Positions 24,385 to 37,879 of a DNA stretch of 64,000 nt are shown here, piece by piece. Positions within the stretch are counted from its first letter, which is position 1; every line of letters begins with the position of its first letter. The DNA is from Drosophila miranda (lineage: Eukaryota; Arthropoda; Insecta; Diptera; Drosophilidae): positions 24,490,001 to 24,554,000 of the forward strand of contig NC_046676.1 in assembly GCF_003369915.1 (NCBI RefSeq), read 5' to 3'. The notes under the pieces are model-generated. The model had not been told where the DNA came from and did no database searches. It saw only the letters and a list, made by a program, of their open reading frames with translations. The position numbers and the translations under genes are program-made.

Positions 24385-27300
24385 GAAATGGTGAAGTCCA
24401 GATCCGAAATCGAATCTAACATAGTCCCCACACCATAACCAATAAAAGTTTCAAAAAAAAAGTTTGCATTGAAAACTGATGTAAATTTATATTTATCTGG
24501 GGATTGAAATTCCTAGATACTAATGACATGATACAAATTTTAGTCATTGGTATAAAGGAGATAGTCCTGATTAAAGTGTGCCAGCAGAAGTAATCATTGA
24601 GGGAATGAATATTTAAAAATTAATGTTGGAAGCACACTTTTTACTATGTAAGGCGAAGGATTTATTTATCTATAAAGGCCAAAATGAATGCACTTTTTCC
24701 CTTAAAAGCAGAACCAATTTTTCATTGAGTATTTTTACTGGAATCGTATGCAGTTTTAATTGTAGTTTACGGCAGCAAAAACCAAGCAAACTTTGTATAG
24801 CTGTTCGGCAATTTATTTGCAGAGATAGACAATGCATCTACGCAAGCGGAGAAGGGGAGAGAGAACAGAAGCTCCAGCTCAGAGCAGTCAACTTTTAAAA
24901 CAGTTAGAAAACAGAGTTCCGGCGATTATAGGTACCCAGAGGATTGGGCTTAGATGAAAAGTTTAAGAGGAATCAGTGTAGTACTTCGGCTCAGAGAGAA
25001 AGAGAGAGTGAGAGTGTGTTGCTTGAGAGGACTCCCACGCGCACGAGTTTGTCCCACTGTTGGCACGCCACAGCCTCATTACGTATACGCACTGGGAGCC
25101 CACGTGTTGCACGCGAGTGTGCTCGGACCGAAGACGAGTCACGTTAGCCCACGCCACTGTCTGACATATGAGTGATATTTAATTAATTGCCACCTCCGTG
25201 CTGTTTGCGCTCGGTAAATTTGAATTACAATCCAGAAAACTCAAACACAGCGGGGGCGTCACGGCGAGAGCAGAGCCCTTTTCTTCACTCGGTTTCGAAC
25301 ATGCTTTCGGAACAGCACCTCCTCGCCCCAGGGGCTCCCTCACGTCGGATGATGGCATGGCTGATGGTTGACAAGACAAGCGGAAAGTCATTTGGGGGCA
25401 ACTTTGACACACGCCACTGCGACGACAGCCTGCAACATTGTGGCGCCTCTGAGCGCCACGCAGCTGCACGCATGGGACACTTAGAGCTGGCATTGTACTT
25501 GGATTTTCCCCCGCTACTATTGTCGTCTTCAATCGTCGAATCCTCTCACCTGCGTGAATCAGTGTACGACAGGTCGTAAAAGGAGTAAAATCAAACTTAC
25601 AAACTGTAAAAGTGAATTTTATTGAGCAGAAGATTGCTAACGCGATTTGCGGGAGTTCCACGAGAACTGATGGTTGCTGCTGATTGGATCGATAGGGAAT
25701 ATCGATGCGTTTCCTTCCACATGTTACACACATCTACAAAAGTTCCTGATACCCCGTCACTCCTCAAGTGTCTGCTGTAAAAATATAATAGACCCACGCG
25801 TGGGCCAGTATTTAAATTGGGGTATTGTAAACGGAATACTCTGTAAGGGCTGGAGCGGGAGGGCTTGCCATGTAATTTATTCAGATTATTCCAAAAATAT
25901 GCCTCTGTATAATCACAGAACGAGTATTTATGTAACAAGAAAAAAGTTACACACTTGGCCGAAAACTCTATTTTTGTTCTGGCAACAGGAACTTTTTTGA
26001 ACTTGTATTTGCGGTCTGTGGTTAGCTTTCCCTTTCGTCTTTAAAAAGTTTTCCTTTGTCCTTGGATGAAAAGGTAGCCATGCTCGAAATAGGTTTCTGT
26101 GATGGCACCTGCTGCAGGGTCAAGTTGCACTTTATTGAACTCTACGTGCCCCCGAATTCATTCGAAAGTCAATTGATTCTCGTTTTCTCAAAGTTCGCTC
26201 AAAGGATGAACCGGAGCTGGCTCCTCCGGAGCGGAGGGCACATTCCACAGAATGATTTATTGATTTTCACTTTTGCTCTGCTCGAAATTCAGTGAAAGCT
26301 GTGCCCGAAGCTCTCTAGCTGTGTTTTGTAAATTTAATTTTCATTTACCATAATGAATCGCCTTTCCACTCCCTGGGGGGTGTTGGTTACCAGGGGTGAT
26401 GGGGCAAGCGGTTTCTTTTGATTCGCAGGAAAATTGCAGAAATTGTTGAGGTCCTCGCTGCTGACGAAATGGTAATTTTTGAGCAAGCCCCGACTGACTG
26501 CGTAGCGATGCTGGATCTTTCCGGAGGGATGGATAATGGTTGAAAGGATGGATACGAGACAAGTAAATGCGGTGGAAATTACTCTGCCTGATTGGCCACA
26601 CACATGGGAGAAGTCGTTGGGCAAAGACCTGCAACGGTTATCCATAAAATAAATAAACAACGGTCAGCCTTTGGCGATGGAAAATTCGATGGGATATATT
26701 CTGTACAATATATATTCCCAATGCTGCCCCCCCCGTACAGAATGTCCTGTACAAAATGAGTTGCTAATGAATTAAACTAAATTATCCCAAAGGGGGGCAA
26801 CAACACTTTCATAATGTCACCCATTGTTCAATGGAATTTTAGCTGGCAAAATAATCCGTTTACACAAAAGGTGACTATTAAATTTTCCGGAAAATCGGAC
26901 TTTCAAAGGGGAGGGCGGGGGTGTTGAGGCAGCAATTCAATCCGATGTCGCCTTCCCAACAATTTGCGTTCATTGTGCGGCTGGGCAAATCCATTAATGT
27001 GGCCCGTGGAATGGGCTGGATGGCTCGTGGATAGGAGGATGCGGCATAGAATTACATAACCACGACACGTACTGACAGCAGCGAAAGTGAAAGCCACGTC
27101 AAGGGTGACGGGGACGGGTGGGGGAATGGAGCCGAAGAGAAGCTTTGCACTTAATTAGTGCAAATAACTAATGACAAACTTTGCACTTGCCGGGAACGAG
27201 GGGAAACTGGGAAAACTCGGGAAACTTGGGTACTTTGGTGTTTCCAGTCAGGCGAAAACCGAACGTGAACACATACTATGGAAGGGGTGGGTCGGGTTCA

Positions 27301-27973
27301 CTAGATGATGTATCTCTTTGTTGCCACTCGGCGGCAGGCTGGAGTCACTTTTCTTGAATGTCAATTAAGCGAATGTTAAAGGGTTTGGCATTTATTTACT
27401 GGCCGAACGTCCTACAAAATTAACCCAAAATTACAACAGCATGGCCCAGAATATATTTCTCTCTTGTCACCAGATTCATAAATAAATAATAAATACGGAT
27501 CGCATAGACAAATCATCATAATAGGAGTTTTGCCGCAGGAATTGCCTGTAAGATCAATCTGGAAAACAGCAGTGACATCTAAGCCATGGAAAATATGATC
27601 GACCACATCGATCTAGATAGTTGTTGTTGTAGCCAGTTAAGGATTTGATATTATAGTCTGGTAGCGAAAGCCGGGCGCGATCCGTTCGTGCATTAAAGTG
27701 CCGCCCGCAAGATCAGCCCTTACTGTATGCGAAAGAAGGCTCTCGAAATTGAATCCTACCTCTTAGGTCAGGCATCGAAATATAAGGTTATCGTCAGAAA
27801 ATTTTCATTGTCTTGTTGAACAAGCCGTCTTATTCGCATATTCGTTTACAACTTACGTATTCGCATCATATTTACAAAATATAAAAAAATTTCAATGATG
27901 ATTTCATATGAGTCGGTCGATCCGTTTGGGAAGAATTGAACCACAAATGCCGACACGACATTTTGCTGTCTGT

Positions 27974-28070
27974 TTGTTCTTGTCCACTGCCGGTCCCATT
28001 GCTGTGTAGGGGCTAGTGAGAGAGTGCCTAGAGCAAAAAACGAGTCGCTGAGAGAGGATCGTATGCGGCA

Positions 28071-28110
<40 letters not shown>

Positions 28111-28140
28111 AAAAGAGAAAGAGGTAATTGAAACCCGACC
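27974..28140. repeat. Dispersed repeat, copy 2
   Basis: TTTGTTCTTGTCCACTG, then GTCCCATTGCTG, GTAGG and GCTAGTG occur in the same order and spacing as at 4760-4806. The similarity weakens to the right, but AAACCCGAC recurs near 28130. This copy encloses a (GT)n tract. Two copies in one 64-kb window suggest a moderately repetitive non-coding element. I could not name the family. Confidence 0.55.
28072..28109. repeat. (GT)n microsatellite
   Basis: About 19 uninterrupted GT units inside copy 2 of the dispersed repeat. Confidence 0.9.
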
Positions 28141-28497
28141 TAATGAAAACCCGACAGGGTGTGTTGTATTTGTAGGTATTTATCGTTTATTTCATTACTT
28201 AAATATTTATCAAATATTCGTAAATCATTTCATTATTTTTTTTTGGGTTATTTTCTTGCACTTGCATCTACAACAATATAAACTTATTCTAATCGGAGTC
28301 TTGGGGACGATGGTTGATCGAAGGAATAGGCATGATACACCCCAAGATGAGTAAGAGATAGAGATGGAGTCTTGAGATTGGGCTAAGAATGAGGAGAGGA
28401 GGGGGTCATAGTTCTAGAAAGTCTTAAGTACTAGGTAATGAAAGTTCTAGCTAATGTGTCCTGGAATCGATCTACGTGTACGAGTATTGCCTGTCGT

Positions 28498-30882
28498 TTA
28501 GTATCTGTAGCCACTGCCGTCATTGTCGCCGTTCTGGCCGCCGGGACCGAAGCCATTGCGGCCCTGACCCTGACCCTGACCCTGACCCTGACCCTGTGGC
28601 TTGCCACTGGAGTAACCATTCTGGCCGAGATCTTGACCACCTGGACGCCCACCGGAGTAGCCACCAGCGCCCAAGTCTTGACCGCCAGGACGTCCACCGG
28701 AATAGCCATCGCGACCTAGATCTTGACCACCGCTCTGGCGTCCACCGTTGCTATTGCCTCCAGGACGACCGCCAGAGAAGCCTTGTCCCTGATCGCTGCC
28801 ATCCGGGCCGGTGACACGTCCAGCGATGATCACCCGGCCGCCGTCGCTGCCAGCATTTCCACCGTTGCCGCCGGGTCGACCGCTGGAGTAACCATTCTGT
28901 CCCAGATCCTGGCCACCAGGACGTCCACCGGAGTAGCCACCGGCGCCCAAGTCTTGACCACCTGGGCGTCCACCAGAATAACCATTCTGTCCTAGATCCT
29001 GGCCGCCAGGACGCCCACCAGAGTAGCCACCGGCGCCCAAGTCTTGACCACCAGGACGTCCACCGGAGTAACCACTCTGTCCTAGATCCTGACCTCCTGG
29101 GCGCCCACCGGAATAGCCATCACGACCAAGATCCTGTCCACCAGGGCGTCCGCCGGAGTAACCATTCTGTCCTAGATCCTGTCCACCAGGGCGTCCGCCA
29201 GAGTAACCGTTTTGTCCTAGTTCCTGACCTCCAGGGCGCCCACCGTTGCCATTGCCTCCAGGACGTCCGCTCGAGTAGCCATCGGCGCCCAGATTCTGGC
29301 CACCAGGACCGCTGGCGCCCCCATCGTTGGCCTCGCCCTCGTAGCGGATCTGTGGCCGATATCCCTGCTGGTCCGCCTCGTACTCGACGATCTGCGGGTA
29401 AAGAAAGCCAGAGAGAAGAGAGAGATTAGCAGTGACATAGCAGTGGCGGGAGCGGAGCAGGGAGGGATCATCGCCTGTTGCCCGCCGCCGTCTCGTCCGG
29501 CTCGGCGCTTACTTGCTTCCTTCCGTCGGGCAACAGGACATTGTACTGGCCGGTGGTGAAGTCACCGTCGCGCATCTCTGAATGCCCGAACGAGAGCCCA
29601 CTGGGGGCGTCCTCGACCTGGTAATTAAACTCGTACTTAGCCGGCTCCTGCGGCGCAGAGCATAGCAGAGCGAGGGGCGGTACCGAGGAGCGGGGGGCGT
29701 GTGGAGAAAGAGAGAGAAATAGACAGATAGAGACAAGAGATCAAGAGCAGTAGGGGGAAGGCGCAAGCAAGCGGTGCAGAGAGAGGTACAGAGAGAGAGA
29801 GAGATTGAGAACTACCAAGAGAACCAGCAAGATATCAGGGCGAGGGCGTGCATCAAGGCGCTGTGCAGCAGGGGCGGAGAGGTGTCGAGTGTCGCATGTC
29901 GCATGTCAGGTTCCGTACGGATGTGTGTGGATGAGAACCCATCCCGAATCTACTACGGTCTACTCACATCGTTGTCGTAGTCGGTGCCACTGCCTCCAGG
30001 GCCGCCGGATCCGCCGCCAGCTCCTGCGCCGGAAGCAGGGGGACCGTAGGAGTCCGATGGGCGACCGCCGGATCCTGCACCTGGAGCACCGTAGCTGCTC
30101 GAAGGACGACCACCACCGTTGCCGTTGCCATTGCCGGAAGCTCCAGGAGCACCATAAGAGTCGGAAGGACGACCTCCTTGTCCTTGGCCGGGAGCGCCAT
30201 AACTGCTGGAAGGACGACTACCACCGTTGCCGTTGCCGTTGCCATTACCGGAAGCTCCAGGAGCCCCATAAGAGTCGGAAGGACGACCGCCTTGTCCTTG
30301 ACCGGGAGCGCCATAACTGCTGGAAGGACGACCACCACCGTTGCCATTGCCATTGCCGGAAGCTCCAGGAGCACCATACGAGTCGGAAGGACGACCGCCT
30401 TGTGCTTGGCCGGGAGCGCCATAACTGCTGGAAGGACGACCACCACCGTTGCCGTTGCCATTGCCGGAAGCTCCTGGAGCACCGTAAGAGTCGGAAGGAC
30501 GACCGCCTTGTCCTTGTCCTGGAGCGCCATAGCTGCTGGAGGGACGTCCGCCGCCGTTGGCGTTGCCAGGAGCACCATAGCTGCTAGAGGGACGTCCGCC
30601 GCCGTTTCCATTGCCACCAACGCCTGGGGCACCGTAAGAGTCTGAGGGCTTGCCACCAAAACCGCCTTGGGCTTGTCCCTGTCCTTGTCCTTGTCCTTGT
30701 CCTAGTCCAGGAGGACCGTAAGAATCCGTTGGACGACCGCCTGGGCCTCCACCCTGTGCTCCTGGGCCGCTCTGCCCCGGTGCACCATAGCTATCGGACG
30801 GCGGGAGGTAGGAGTTGACTGGAGGCTCGGGACGCGCCAGAACCGCCGTGCAGAGCAGCGTGAGGCCGAGTAACTTGAACAT
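28498..30882 (-). CDS. resilin: Pro-resilin, rubber-like cuticle protein
   Basis: Extracellular elastic cuticle protein crosslinked through tyrosines. Three coding exons are read on the minus strand: 30882-29968, 29647-29513 and 29391-28498, giving 647 residues. Exon 1 encodes a signal peptide (MFKLLGLTLLCTAVLA) and at least a dozen elastomeric repeats of the type GGRPSDSYGAPG or GGRPSSSYGAPG, separated by GNGNGN or GQGQ linkers. Exon 2 (45 codons) begins EPAKYEFNYQVEDAPSG and, with the start of exon 3 (IVEYEADQQGY), forms the R&R chitin-binding domain. Exon 3 continues with a second repeat type, YSGGRPGGQDLG, and ends DGSGYRY. Exon 2 is 135 nt with phase-0 boundaries, so skipping it keeps frame and would remove most of the chitin-binding domain; the melanogaster gene is known to make such an isoform. 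Upstream, TATTTATA at 31021-31028 reads TATAAATA on the minus strand, followed by GATCAGTCAG, a good initiator. The repeat arrays are prone to length change between alleles. Confidence 0.95.
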
Positions 30883-31020
30883 ATTCCACGATGCTATAGG
30901 AGATCTCTGATCTGTATCTGAATCTGGATGCGTATGTGGATGTGGATCGGCGGATCTGGTTGTGTAGCGTCTCGAAGCAGCGCCGAGTTCTGACTGATCT
31001 CCGACTGCAGCCGGGTCGCG

Positions 31021-31028
31021 TATTTATA
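31021..31028 (-). promoter_or_regulatory. TATA box of resilin
   Basis: Reads TATAAATA on the minus strand. A TCAGTC initiator-like site lies about 30 bp downstream near 30997, leaving a 5' UTR of roughly 115 nt before the start codon at 30882. Confidence 0.7.
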
Positions 31029-31029
31029 T

Positions 31030-32460
31030 GAAACGATCGCAAAACTGAAAGTCGAGGATGCACACACACCTCACACCACATCACACAGAGAACAGAGCGA
31101 CGGGGCCCTCGGTTATGAGTTGATGGGGCAGCCGAGACGAGACTCATCTGTGCTGCGGTGGCGGTGGCGGTGGCGGTGGCGGTGGCGATGGCGCTGCCAG
31201 TGGCAACATGTGGCAACCACAGCCACGAACAGCTGCTGCCACATACGATCATCTTCAAACAGCGCAAACTCAGCTGCATTTGGAGCTTGTCGCTGTTGCT
31301 GTTGCCGGCTGGCAGTGCCCCGCCAGCGCCAGCAAAAATCTCAATCAACGCTCAAGCATAGGCATGGCCCTGCTCTGCTCTACTCTGCTCTGCTCTGGCT
31401 TGGATCGCACGTGAAGGCAGGCAGCCCCGAGATTCCGTTTCCAACTGGGTTGCGGGTTGCCAAGCTGATTTGCCTTCTTTCGGCGCACAGTACAGCACAT
31501 CTTCGAGACGAGTGATTGTGTTTGCAAACAGCAGAGCCCTGCCTCCCTCTGCCTAGGCCCCTGCCCCCATGCCCATCTCCATCTCCATCTCCAAGTCTGA
31601 GTCTCTGACTCTGGAGTTACGTTGGCGCAAAGTAGTCTACTCGGTCGCTGGGTGAATGTGTCGGCGGCGTCTGCTGCATCTTCAGTGTGCTTGCCGCTGT
31701 TGTTGTTGTTGTCGTCGTCTTCGTTTGTGACAAGCTCCGTATTTGTTGCATGTTGTTGCATTTGTTTGCCTTGTCAAATATAATATAGAAAAAGGTACGA
31801 GTACGAGTACGAGTACGACTGCGATTAAAGAATATCGTGCCAAATGCGACCCCAATTGGGTGTAGATCTGTGCTCACATCCGAATGCGTTTTGATGGCTT
31901 ACAGATTACAGATCGTTGAATGGTAGATCGGCAAAGATCAGATGAAGGGAATACTATAGATCTCAATGAATTTCTACTCCAATTGTGCTTTAATTGATTC
32001 ATTCAGAGTGATTCCAAGAGATCAGTCGAATCTCTGGCCCATTCATTCAGATCAAGTCCTTCTACTCCCCCACTCCATTGATTCATTCATTGATTCCGTT
32101 GATAGATCGCGGCCCACATGAGGAGATTCCCCCAGCTTATGGGAAATTAATTGCATAGACTTTTCCCAGTCAGCCGCCCACCGCTTGGGAAGTAGCGCCA
32201 TTCACACACAGCCTTCAGCTTTAGCTTCAGACACCGTCGCGACGACAAATGGGAACGTGCAGAATTAATTGCTCCAAGCAGTGGGTACGTGCCTGGCCAT
32301 GGCAGGCAGCTGCTCATCCCCATCCTCAAGCTCATCCTGCTCCGTGTCAGACGTGCGGGTCAGAAGCGGGCGATTTGCCTAAGATTTGACGATCGGAGTC
32401 GGATCACGTCGGCAGCTTAACCTCCCACCGGGTTGCCGTCAACCCACATAACTCATTTGG
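31030..32460. other. Resilin upstream region and Vkor 3' flank
   Basis: No gene recognised. It contains a (GGTGGC)n array at 31156-31188, a degenerate CTGCT/CTCTG pyrimidine tract near 31372-31400, and an ACGAGT tandem repeat near 31797-31816. The right end meets the 3' UTR of Vkor, whose AATAAA (minus strand) corresponds to 32482-32487. Confidence 0.45.
31156..31188. repeat. (GGTGGC)n hexamer array
   Basis: About five tandem GGTGGC units in the resilin upstream region. Confidence 0.85.
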
Positions 32461-32540
32461 TAGTAGCGCATCTAGATTCTCTTTATTTATTTGCATTTTT
32501 GCATACTTTACAACTACCATACCGATAATAAGAAACGATT

Positions 32541-33189
32541 TCACTCGATGGCCATCTTTTTGGGTAGGTAGAGGTAGAGGCGCTTGTAGCGCCCATGCAC
32601 CTCCAGAAAGAGCAGCGTGTGGACCACATAGATGAGCAGGCAGACCACACAGCAATCGAACAGGACGAAGATTAGGAGAAAACCCAGGTAAAAGCACAGG
32701 AGCAGCGTCAAAATGGAGACCAAAAGCTGCAGCAGGCACATCCAGCGCTGCCCGAAGAAGGCTGCGAAAGAGATAATCCTTTAGATCTCCGCACAGATTG
32801 ATGTAGTTCTTCAGACTTACAGCTTGCAAAGAGTAGCACATAGAAGACACTACCTATGGCTCCATTCGGGGGATTCAGGTAGTAGTTGGAGGTGGATCCA
32901 AACAGCAGCTGTGTCAGTCCAAAGCCACGTCCATAGCTTACAGGGGGGAAAGCAATGTGTGTTTCATTGGGTGTCTTCAAGCTCTAAGGGAAGTAGGGTA
33001 TGCCACTCACTCTGACTTGAAGACGGCTGTGCAGCTAACCTTCTCCGCCAGATCGCACATGGCCACGTAGTCTGCATCCTGGTCCAGCTGCATCTTCACG
33101 TACAGAGAGTACAAAGAGATGGCAAGGCCACAGATGCAGATCCATCTGAGGCGGGCGCCAGTGGCTGTGGTTTCCTCCGGCTGACTCAT
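32541..33189 (-). CDS. Vkor: Vitamin K epoxide reductase (VKOR)
   Basis: Small endoplasmic-reticulum membrane thiol-redox enzyme that reduces vitamin K epoxide or quinone. Three coding exons on the minus strand, 33189-33011, 32936-32821 and 32761-32541, join in frame to 171 residues, close to the usual VKOR length. The luminal cysteine pair is visible in [14 protein letters not shown] (residues about 43-55), matching the CDVGTAISC motif of vertebrate VKORC1. The active-site pair lies in a late membrane segment as CVVC within [13 protein letters not shown], equivalent to human CIVC. Four hydrophobic segments are seen. The exon 2 acceptor is TAAG after a C-rich tract; it gives SDYGRGFGL, in register with the family's WGRGFGL. 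The protein ends LPKKMAIE; a dilysine close to the end would suit ER retention. AATAAA on the minus strand at 32487-32482 lies about 55 bp past the stop. Drosophila lacks blood coagulation, so its role there is outside clotting. Confidence 0.9.
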
Positions 33190-34407
33190 TCTGTGGCCAC
33201 AAGGATAATGAACTCTGGCTAGGGGCAAACAGGTTGTTTCCTGCAGACCAGGGACCAGGGCTGCCAGGCGGCTAGGGCTATGACTCACTGGAGGAAAACT
33301 CTGAGCCTCGGGGAAGGAATTGGCAACCCTGTTGGCGGCTGCGCGGTGAAAATTGTGCGTAATTTGATATACCCTTTGCTTGGGGTTTCAGGATTGGGCT
33401 GGGAGCTTACAGGACAGCAAAAGAAAAGGACACAAAAAAGAAAGTTATATTTTTAAAGGTATCTCTATCTACCAAACTATTATTATTGGATTATTCTTGA
33501 ATCCATTGTTTGGAATGATAGAATCGAAAGATCCAACAAAAATCTCTTATTTTTATTATCAAGGATTACATTTGGTGGAATTTCTAGACTAACAATTTCT
33601 AGACTGCATGATGTTTATAATGTGTGAAAGGGTATTCAGAGCATCCACTCTCTATGAGAGTATATTTATGTTGTTTTTCTCTTTGGGTTCGCATAAATAT
33701 CCATTCTCCCTTAATTTGCTGTGACAGGAGAGCAACAGGTACACCGCGTACCCGCGTCCCTGCATTGCGGGGGAGTGCTGGGTAAATACTGCGTAGCGAA
33801 CTATAAATTGAGTCTAGGTAAACAACAAAATGGAATGGGATGATGATAGGGATCTCCATGGTCCATGGCTGGCATAAACATCCCCACCTCACCTCACCTC
33901 ACCTCACCACCGCCGAAACATTTAGTTTCGCTCCATTGCATGCATATGAAATTAGCGACTTCGGCGACATCATCGAAGTGCCCAGACATGCCAGAGACAG
34001 CTCCTCGAGGCCCAGAGACAAACGAAGACTACAGACTGCAGATAGAGACTAGTACATAGATGATGCTCATGACGCTCCCCCTGCTGGTCGGGTCGGGGTC
34101 GGGGCATGTCACAATGGTGTGCCCACTCTCCCGATCTCTACTATCCGCACATTGGGCATGTTGTGCTCATGTCCCTTTTTAATTTATGGCCTCACGAATT
34201 TGAATTTATTTATGTGTATTTAAGAAGGAAGCAGGCAGCAGGCAGCAGGCAAATGAAGTGATGGATAAATCCACGTGAGAGACATGAGGCAACCAAATGG
34301 AAACAATTTACAAAATTGCAGCCAGTAGCCACTCCACCGCTCCAAAAAGATCCAACCGATGCGATCCCGCCCGCTGGCAAAGTGAAGTGACGAATTTTAC
34401 GCAACCT

Positions 34408-34444
<37 letters not shown>

Positions 34445-35381
34445 GACAGTCACCGCAGTGGCACTGTCTCTCTACGAAGACTCGACGGTGTGGTAGAACC
34501 CTTCTAAGCAGCTGTCAGATCGATTGAGGCTCAGGCTCCAGCCTCAGCCTACACCTGGTTGCTCCTAATTTACCCAGTTTATTGAACTTTACACTTCAAA
34601 TACGTTTAAAATACGAGCGAGATTCCCGCAGCTCTGATCGAATGGAATGGGGCTTTGATGCGTTTAGAAGGGCTAATGTCAGGCAGCAGCAGCACCAGCT
34701 GCAGATACTTCTTTTTCACCTCGAGCACGCGCTGTTGACTGGTTTGGTTGTACCCTTTACGAGAGGGGTACCATGGTTTCGAACCAATGCATGATTGGAT
34801 AATGATAGCCTTACTATCTGCAAGGGTATCCAAGCTGCGACCTTCAAATCTAGCCATCTTTTGGTGCTGCATCGTTTGCGGCGTGTAGATCCGTGATCAA
34901 AATCAAGTGAATTGCAGTGCACTGCAACAACAAAAGCGCCTCAAGTGCAGCTGAATGCAGAATGATGGAGCTGCAGCTTTTGACGATTATGATTATGTTG
35001 AAGGTAAACGCTTTTGGAAACGCTTGCCTTTTGTTGCAAGTTCTGTCACCGCTGCACGCTGCACGTGTGTCAACTGGAAACTGCCAACTGGAAACCGAAC
35101 ACTCTAAGGAAGTTAAGGTTGCTGTTGCGTGCCACGCTGCGAGATGTGGCAATCGGCACACATTTGTATGCGTCATTTGGCTTAATAAATTCGCAATTAA
35201 TTAAAATCAATGCAGCGCGAATTGTCATCAAAATGCTAATGGCAATGATTAGGCTTTTACGAGTGCATAAGTGAACTGAGAATTGGGAAAGAACAGAGCT
35301 ATGGGATTTGAAAAAACAATTATAATAAAATATAGCCGAACAAAAGGGTCTTAAATATGTATTTCCCATATTCTTCAAGAT
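33190..35381. other. Intergenic region between Vkor and Arp53D
   Basis: No gene recognised. It holds a CACCT pentamer run near 33886-33907 and a (CAG)n tract at 34411-34443. Several TACCC...GGGTA-type inverted motifs occur (near 33369, 33628, 34750 and 34828); these are frequent in fly intergenic DNA and I give them no function. The left end contains the Vkor promoter, with no clear TATA box. Confidence 0.4.
34411..34443. repeat. (CAG)n microsatellite
   Basis: Eleven uninterrupted CAG units. They are not inside a recognised coding exon. Confidence 0.9.
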
Positions 35382-36655
<1,274 letters not shown>

Positions 36656-36929
36656 GTTATGTGGTTATTGTGTTTTTCAATAGAAAGTTGAATGAATGGC
36701 AAAAGCATTGGACGGAAAACTCACAGCATACACAGCATCATTCAAATGTGGCGCCACACACGCGCGTCAGTGTTTGAAAATAGCAGTAGAGTGGTTTATG
36801 CGGCAGTTAAAGTTCCAGACAACTGATTTCTAATGATTACCAATTTATTTTTGCCGAAATCTCAGACTACAGAGTGGGGATCTATGATCCGATGCTTAAA
36901 TATTAACACACAGAACGTAAAGCAGCATC

Positions 36930-37730
36930 CTAGGTAGTCAGCTTCTTGGCCTCCTGGAAGCGGCACGAGATGTCGTCCCAGTTGGCGATGTCCCAGATGG
37001 CCTCCACATACGAGGGACGCACGTTCTTGTACTGCAAGTAGTAGGCATGCTCCCACACATCGATGCCGAAGAGGGGCACCAGGCCGGTGCTGGCCTCGAG
37101 AGGATCCTGGTTGGGCAAGGCAGCCAGCTGCAGCTTGCCCGACTTCTTGTTATAGCCCAGCCAGCCCCACCCAGAACCCTGAACGGCAACTGTGAGGGCG
37201 CTGAGCTCCTTCTTGAATTCGTCGAAGCTCTTCCACTGCGACTCGATGGCCTTCTTGAGGTCGTCGCTGGGCGTGGACTTTTTGGGCGAGAGATTCTGCC
37301 AGAAGATGCTGTGGTTGATGTGCCCGCCGCCGTTGAAGCGCAGGGCCGGGGCCAGCTGAATGATCTTCGAGGTGTTGTTCTTGGACGAGGCTTCCGCCAG
37401 CTGCTCCTCGGCCGCGTTCAGGTTGTTGACGTAGGTCTGGTGGTGCTTCTGGTGGTGCAGCTCCATGATCTCGCGGCAGATAATGGGCTCCAATGCATCA
37501 TAGTCGTATGCCAGCTTGGGCAGCGAATGCTTGCCGCGCACTGAAATGCTGCTGTGGGGGTACAACAATGTGCATTAGTAGATATTCAAAGTCATGGTCG
37601 CCATTATGTTGCTGCAATTGTTGTTTTCTTGCTTTTTATGTAACCGGACAGCGGTTGAGCCGGCATCGATTAATTGCATTAATTGCTGCACTTACCGCGC
37701 TGCCTGGGAGAGTTTGCGTGCTGTAAACAT
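36930..37730 (-). CDS. Sod2: Superoxide dismutase [Mn], mitochondrial
   Basis: Converts superoxide to hydrogen peroxide and oxygen in the mitochondrial matrix. Two coding exons, 37730-37696 and 37551-36930, give 218 residues. The short first exon encodes [11 protein letters not shown], the start of an arginine-containing mitochondrial presequence; the mature protein begins near [16 protein letters not shown]. The manganese ligands are in place: His in [13 protein letters not shown], His in [12 protein letters not shown], and Asp and His in [13 protein letters not shown]. The GSGWGWLGY active-site loop is intact. It ends EAKKLTT. A likely 5' UTR intron (37747-37826, donor GTAAGG, acceptor TTTGCAG) precedes the coding part. 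DRE motifs at 37843 and 37870 sit at the presumed promoter, consistent with housekeeping expression. Minus-strand AATAAA corresponds to 36844-36849. Confidence 0.97.
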
Positions 37731-37842
37731 GACTGTGGCTTGCTTACTGCAAAATATAGATATTTATTTAGAACAGGGAATTATTTATTTTATTTAAGTA
37801 AATTAAGCAAGAGAGAAAAACCTTACATTTCTCTTGGGTCAA

Positions 37843-37877
37843 TATCGATAAGACTGTTGATAAAATCGATATCGATA
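37843..37877. promoter_or_regulatory. Two DRE (TATCGATA) motifs at the Sod2 promoter
   Basis: Perfect palindromic TATCGATA sites at 37843-37850 and 37870-37877, 27 bp apart, just upstream of the predicted non-coding first exon of Sod2. DRE sites bind DREF and mark TATA-less housekeeping promoters in flies. The second site overlaps a longer ATCGATATCGATA run. The sites are palindromic, so they could also serve a plus-strand transcript going right. Confidence 0.7.
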
Positions 37878-37879
37878 GC

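Larger units (their letters stand above)
24450..28185. other. Non-coding stretch between the small peptide gene and resilin
   Basis: No gene recognised. The longest open frames (for example 25733-25179 on the minus strand) lack family features or coherent composition. The right end holds the second copy of the dispersed repeat (27974 onward), a (GT)n tract at 28072-28109, and probably the polyadenylation region of resilin (TTTATT at 28186-28191 reads AATAAA on the minus strand). Confidence 0.4.

Noticed and set aside
25179-25733. 184-codon minus-strand open frame
   Set aside because: Incoherent composition and no splice or promoter support.
26056-26295. 79-codon plus-strand frame starting near MLEIGFCDGTCC
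   Set aside because: No signal peptide, promoter or paralog. Similar frames are expected by chance in this much DNA.
29805-30645. Long plus-strand and alternate-frame open reading frames over resilin exon 1
   Set aside because: They are shadows of the repetitive GC-rich resilin coding sequence and have artificial repeat compositions.
23500-34840. Recurrent TACCC...GGGTA inverted motifs (23508, 33369, 33628, 34750, 34828)
   Set aside because: Common in fly intergenic DNA. The copies are too short and variable to define an element.
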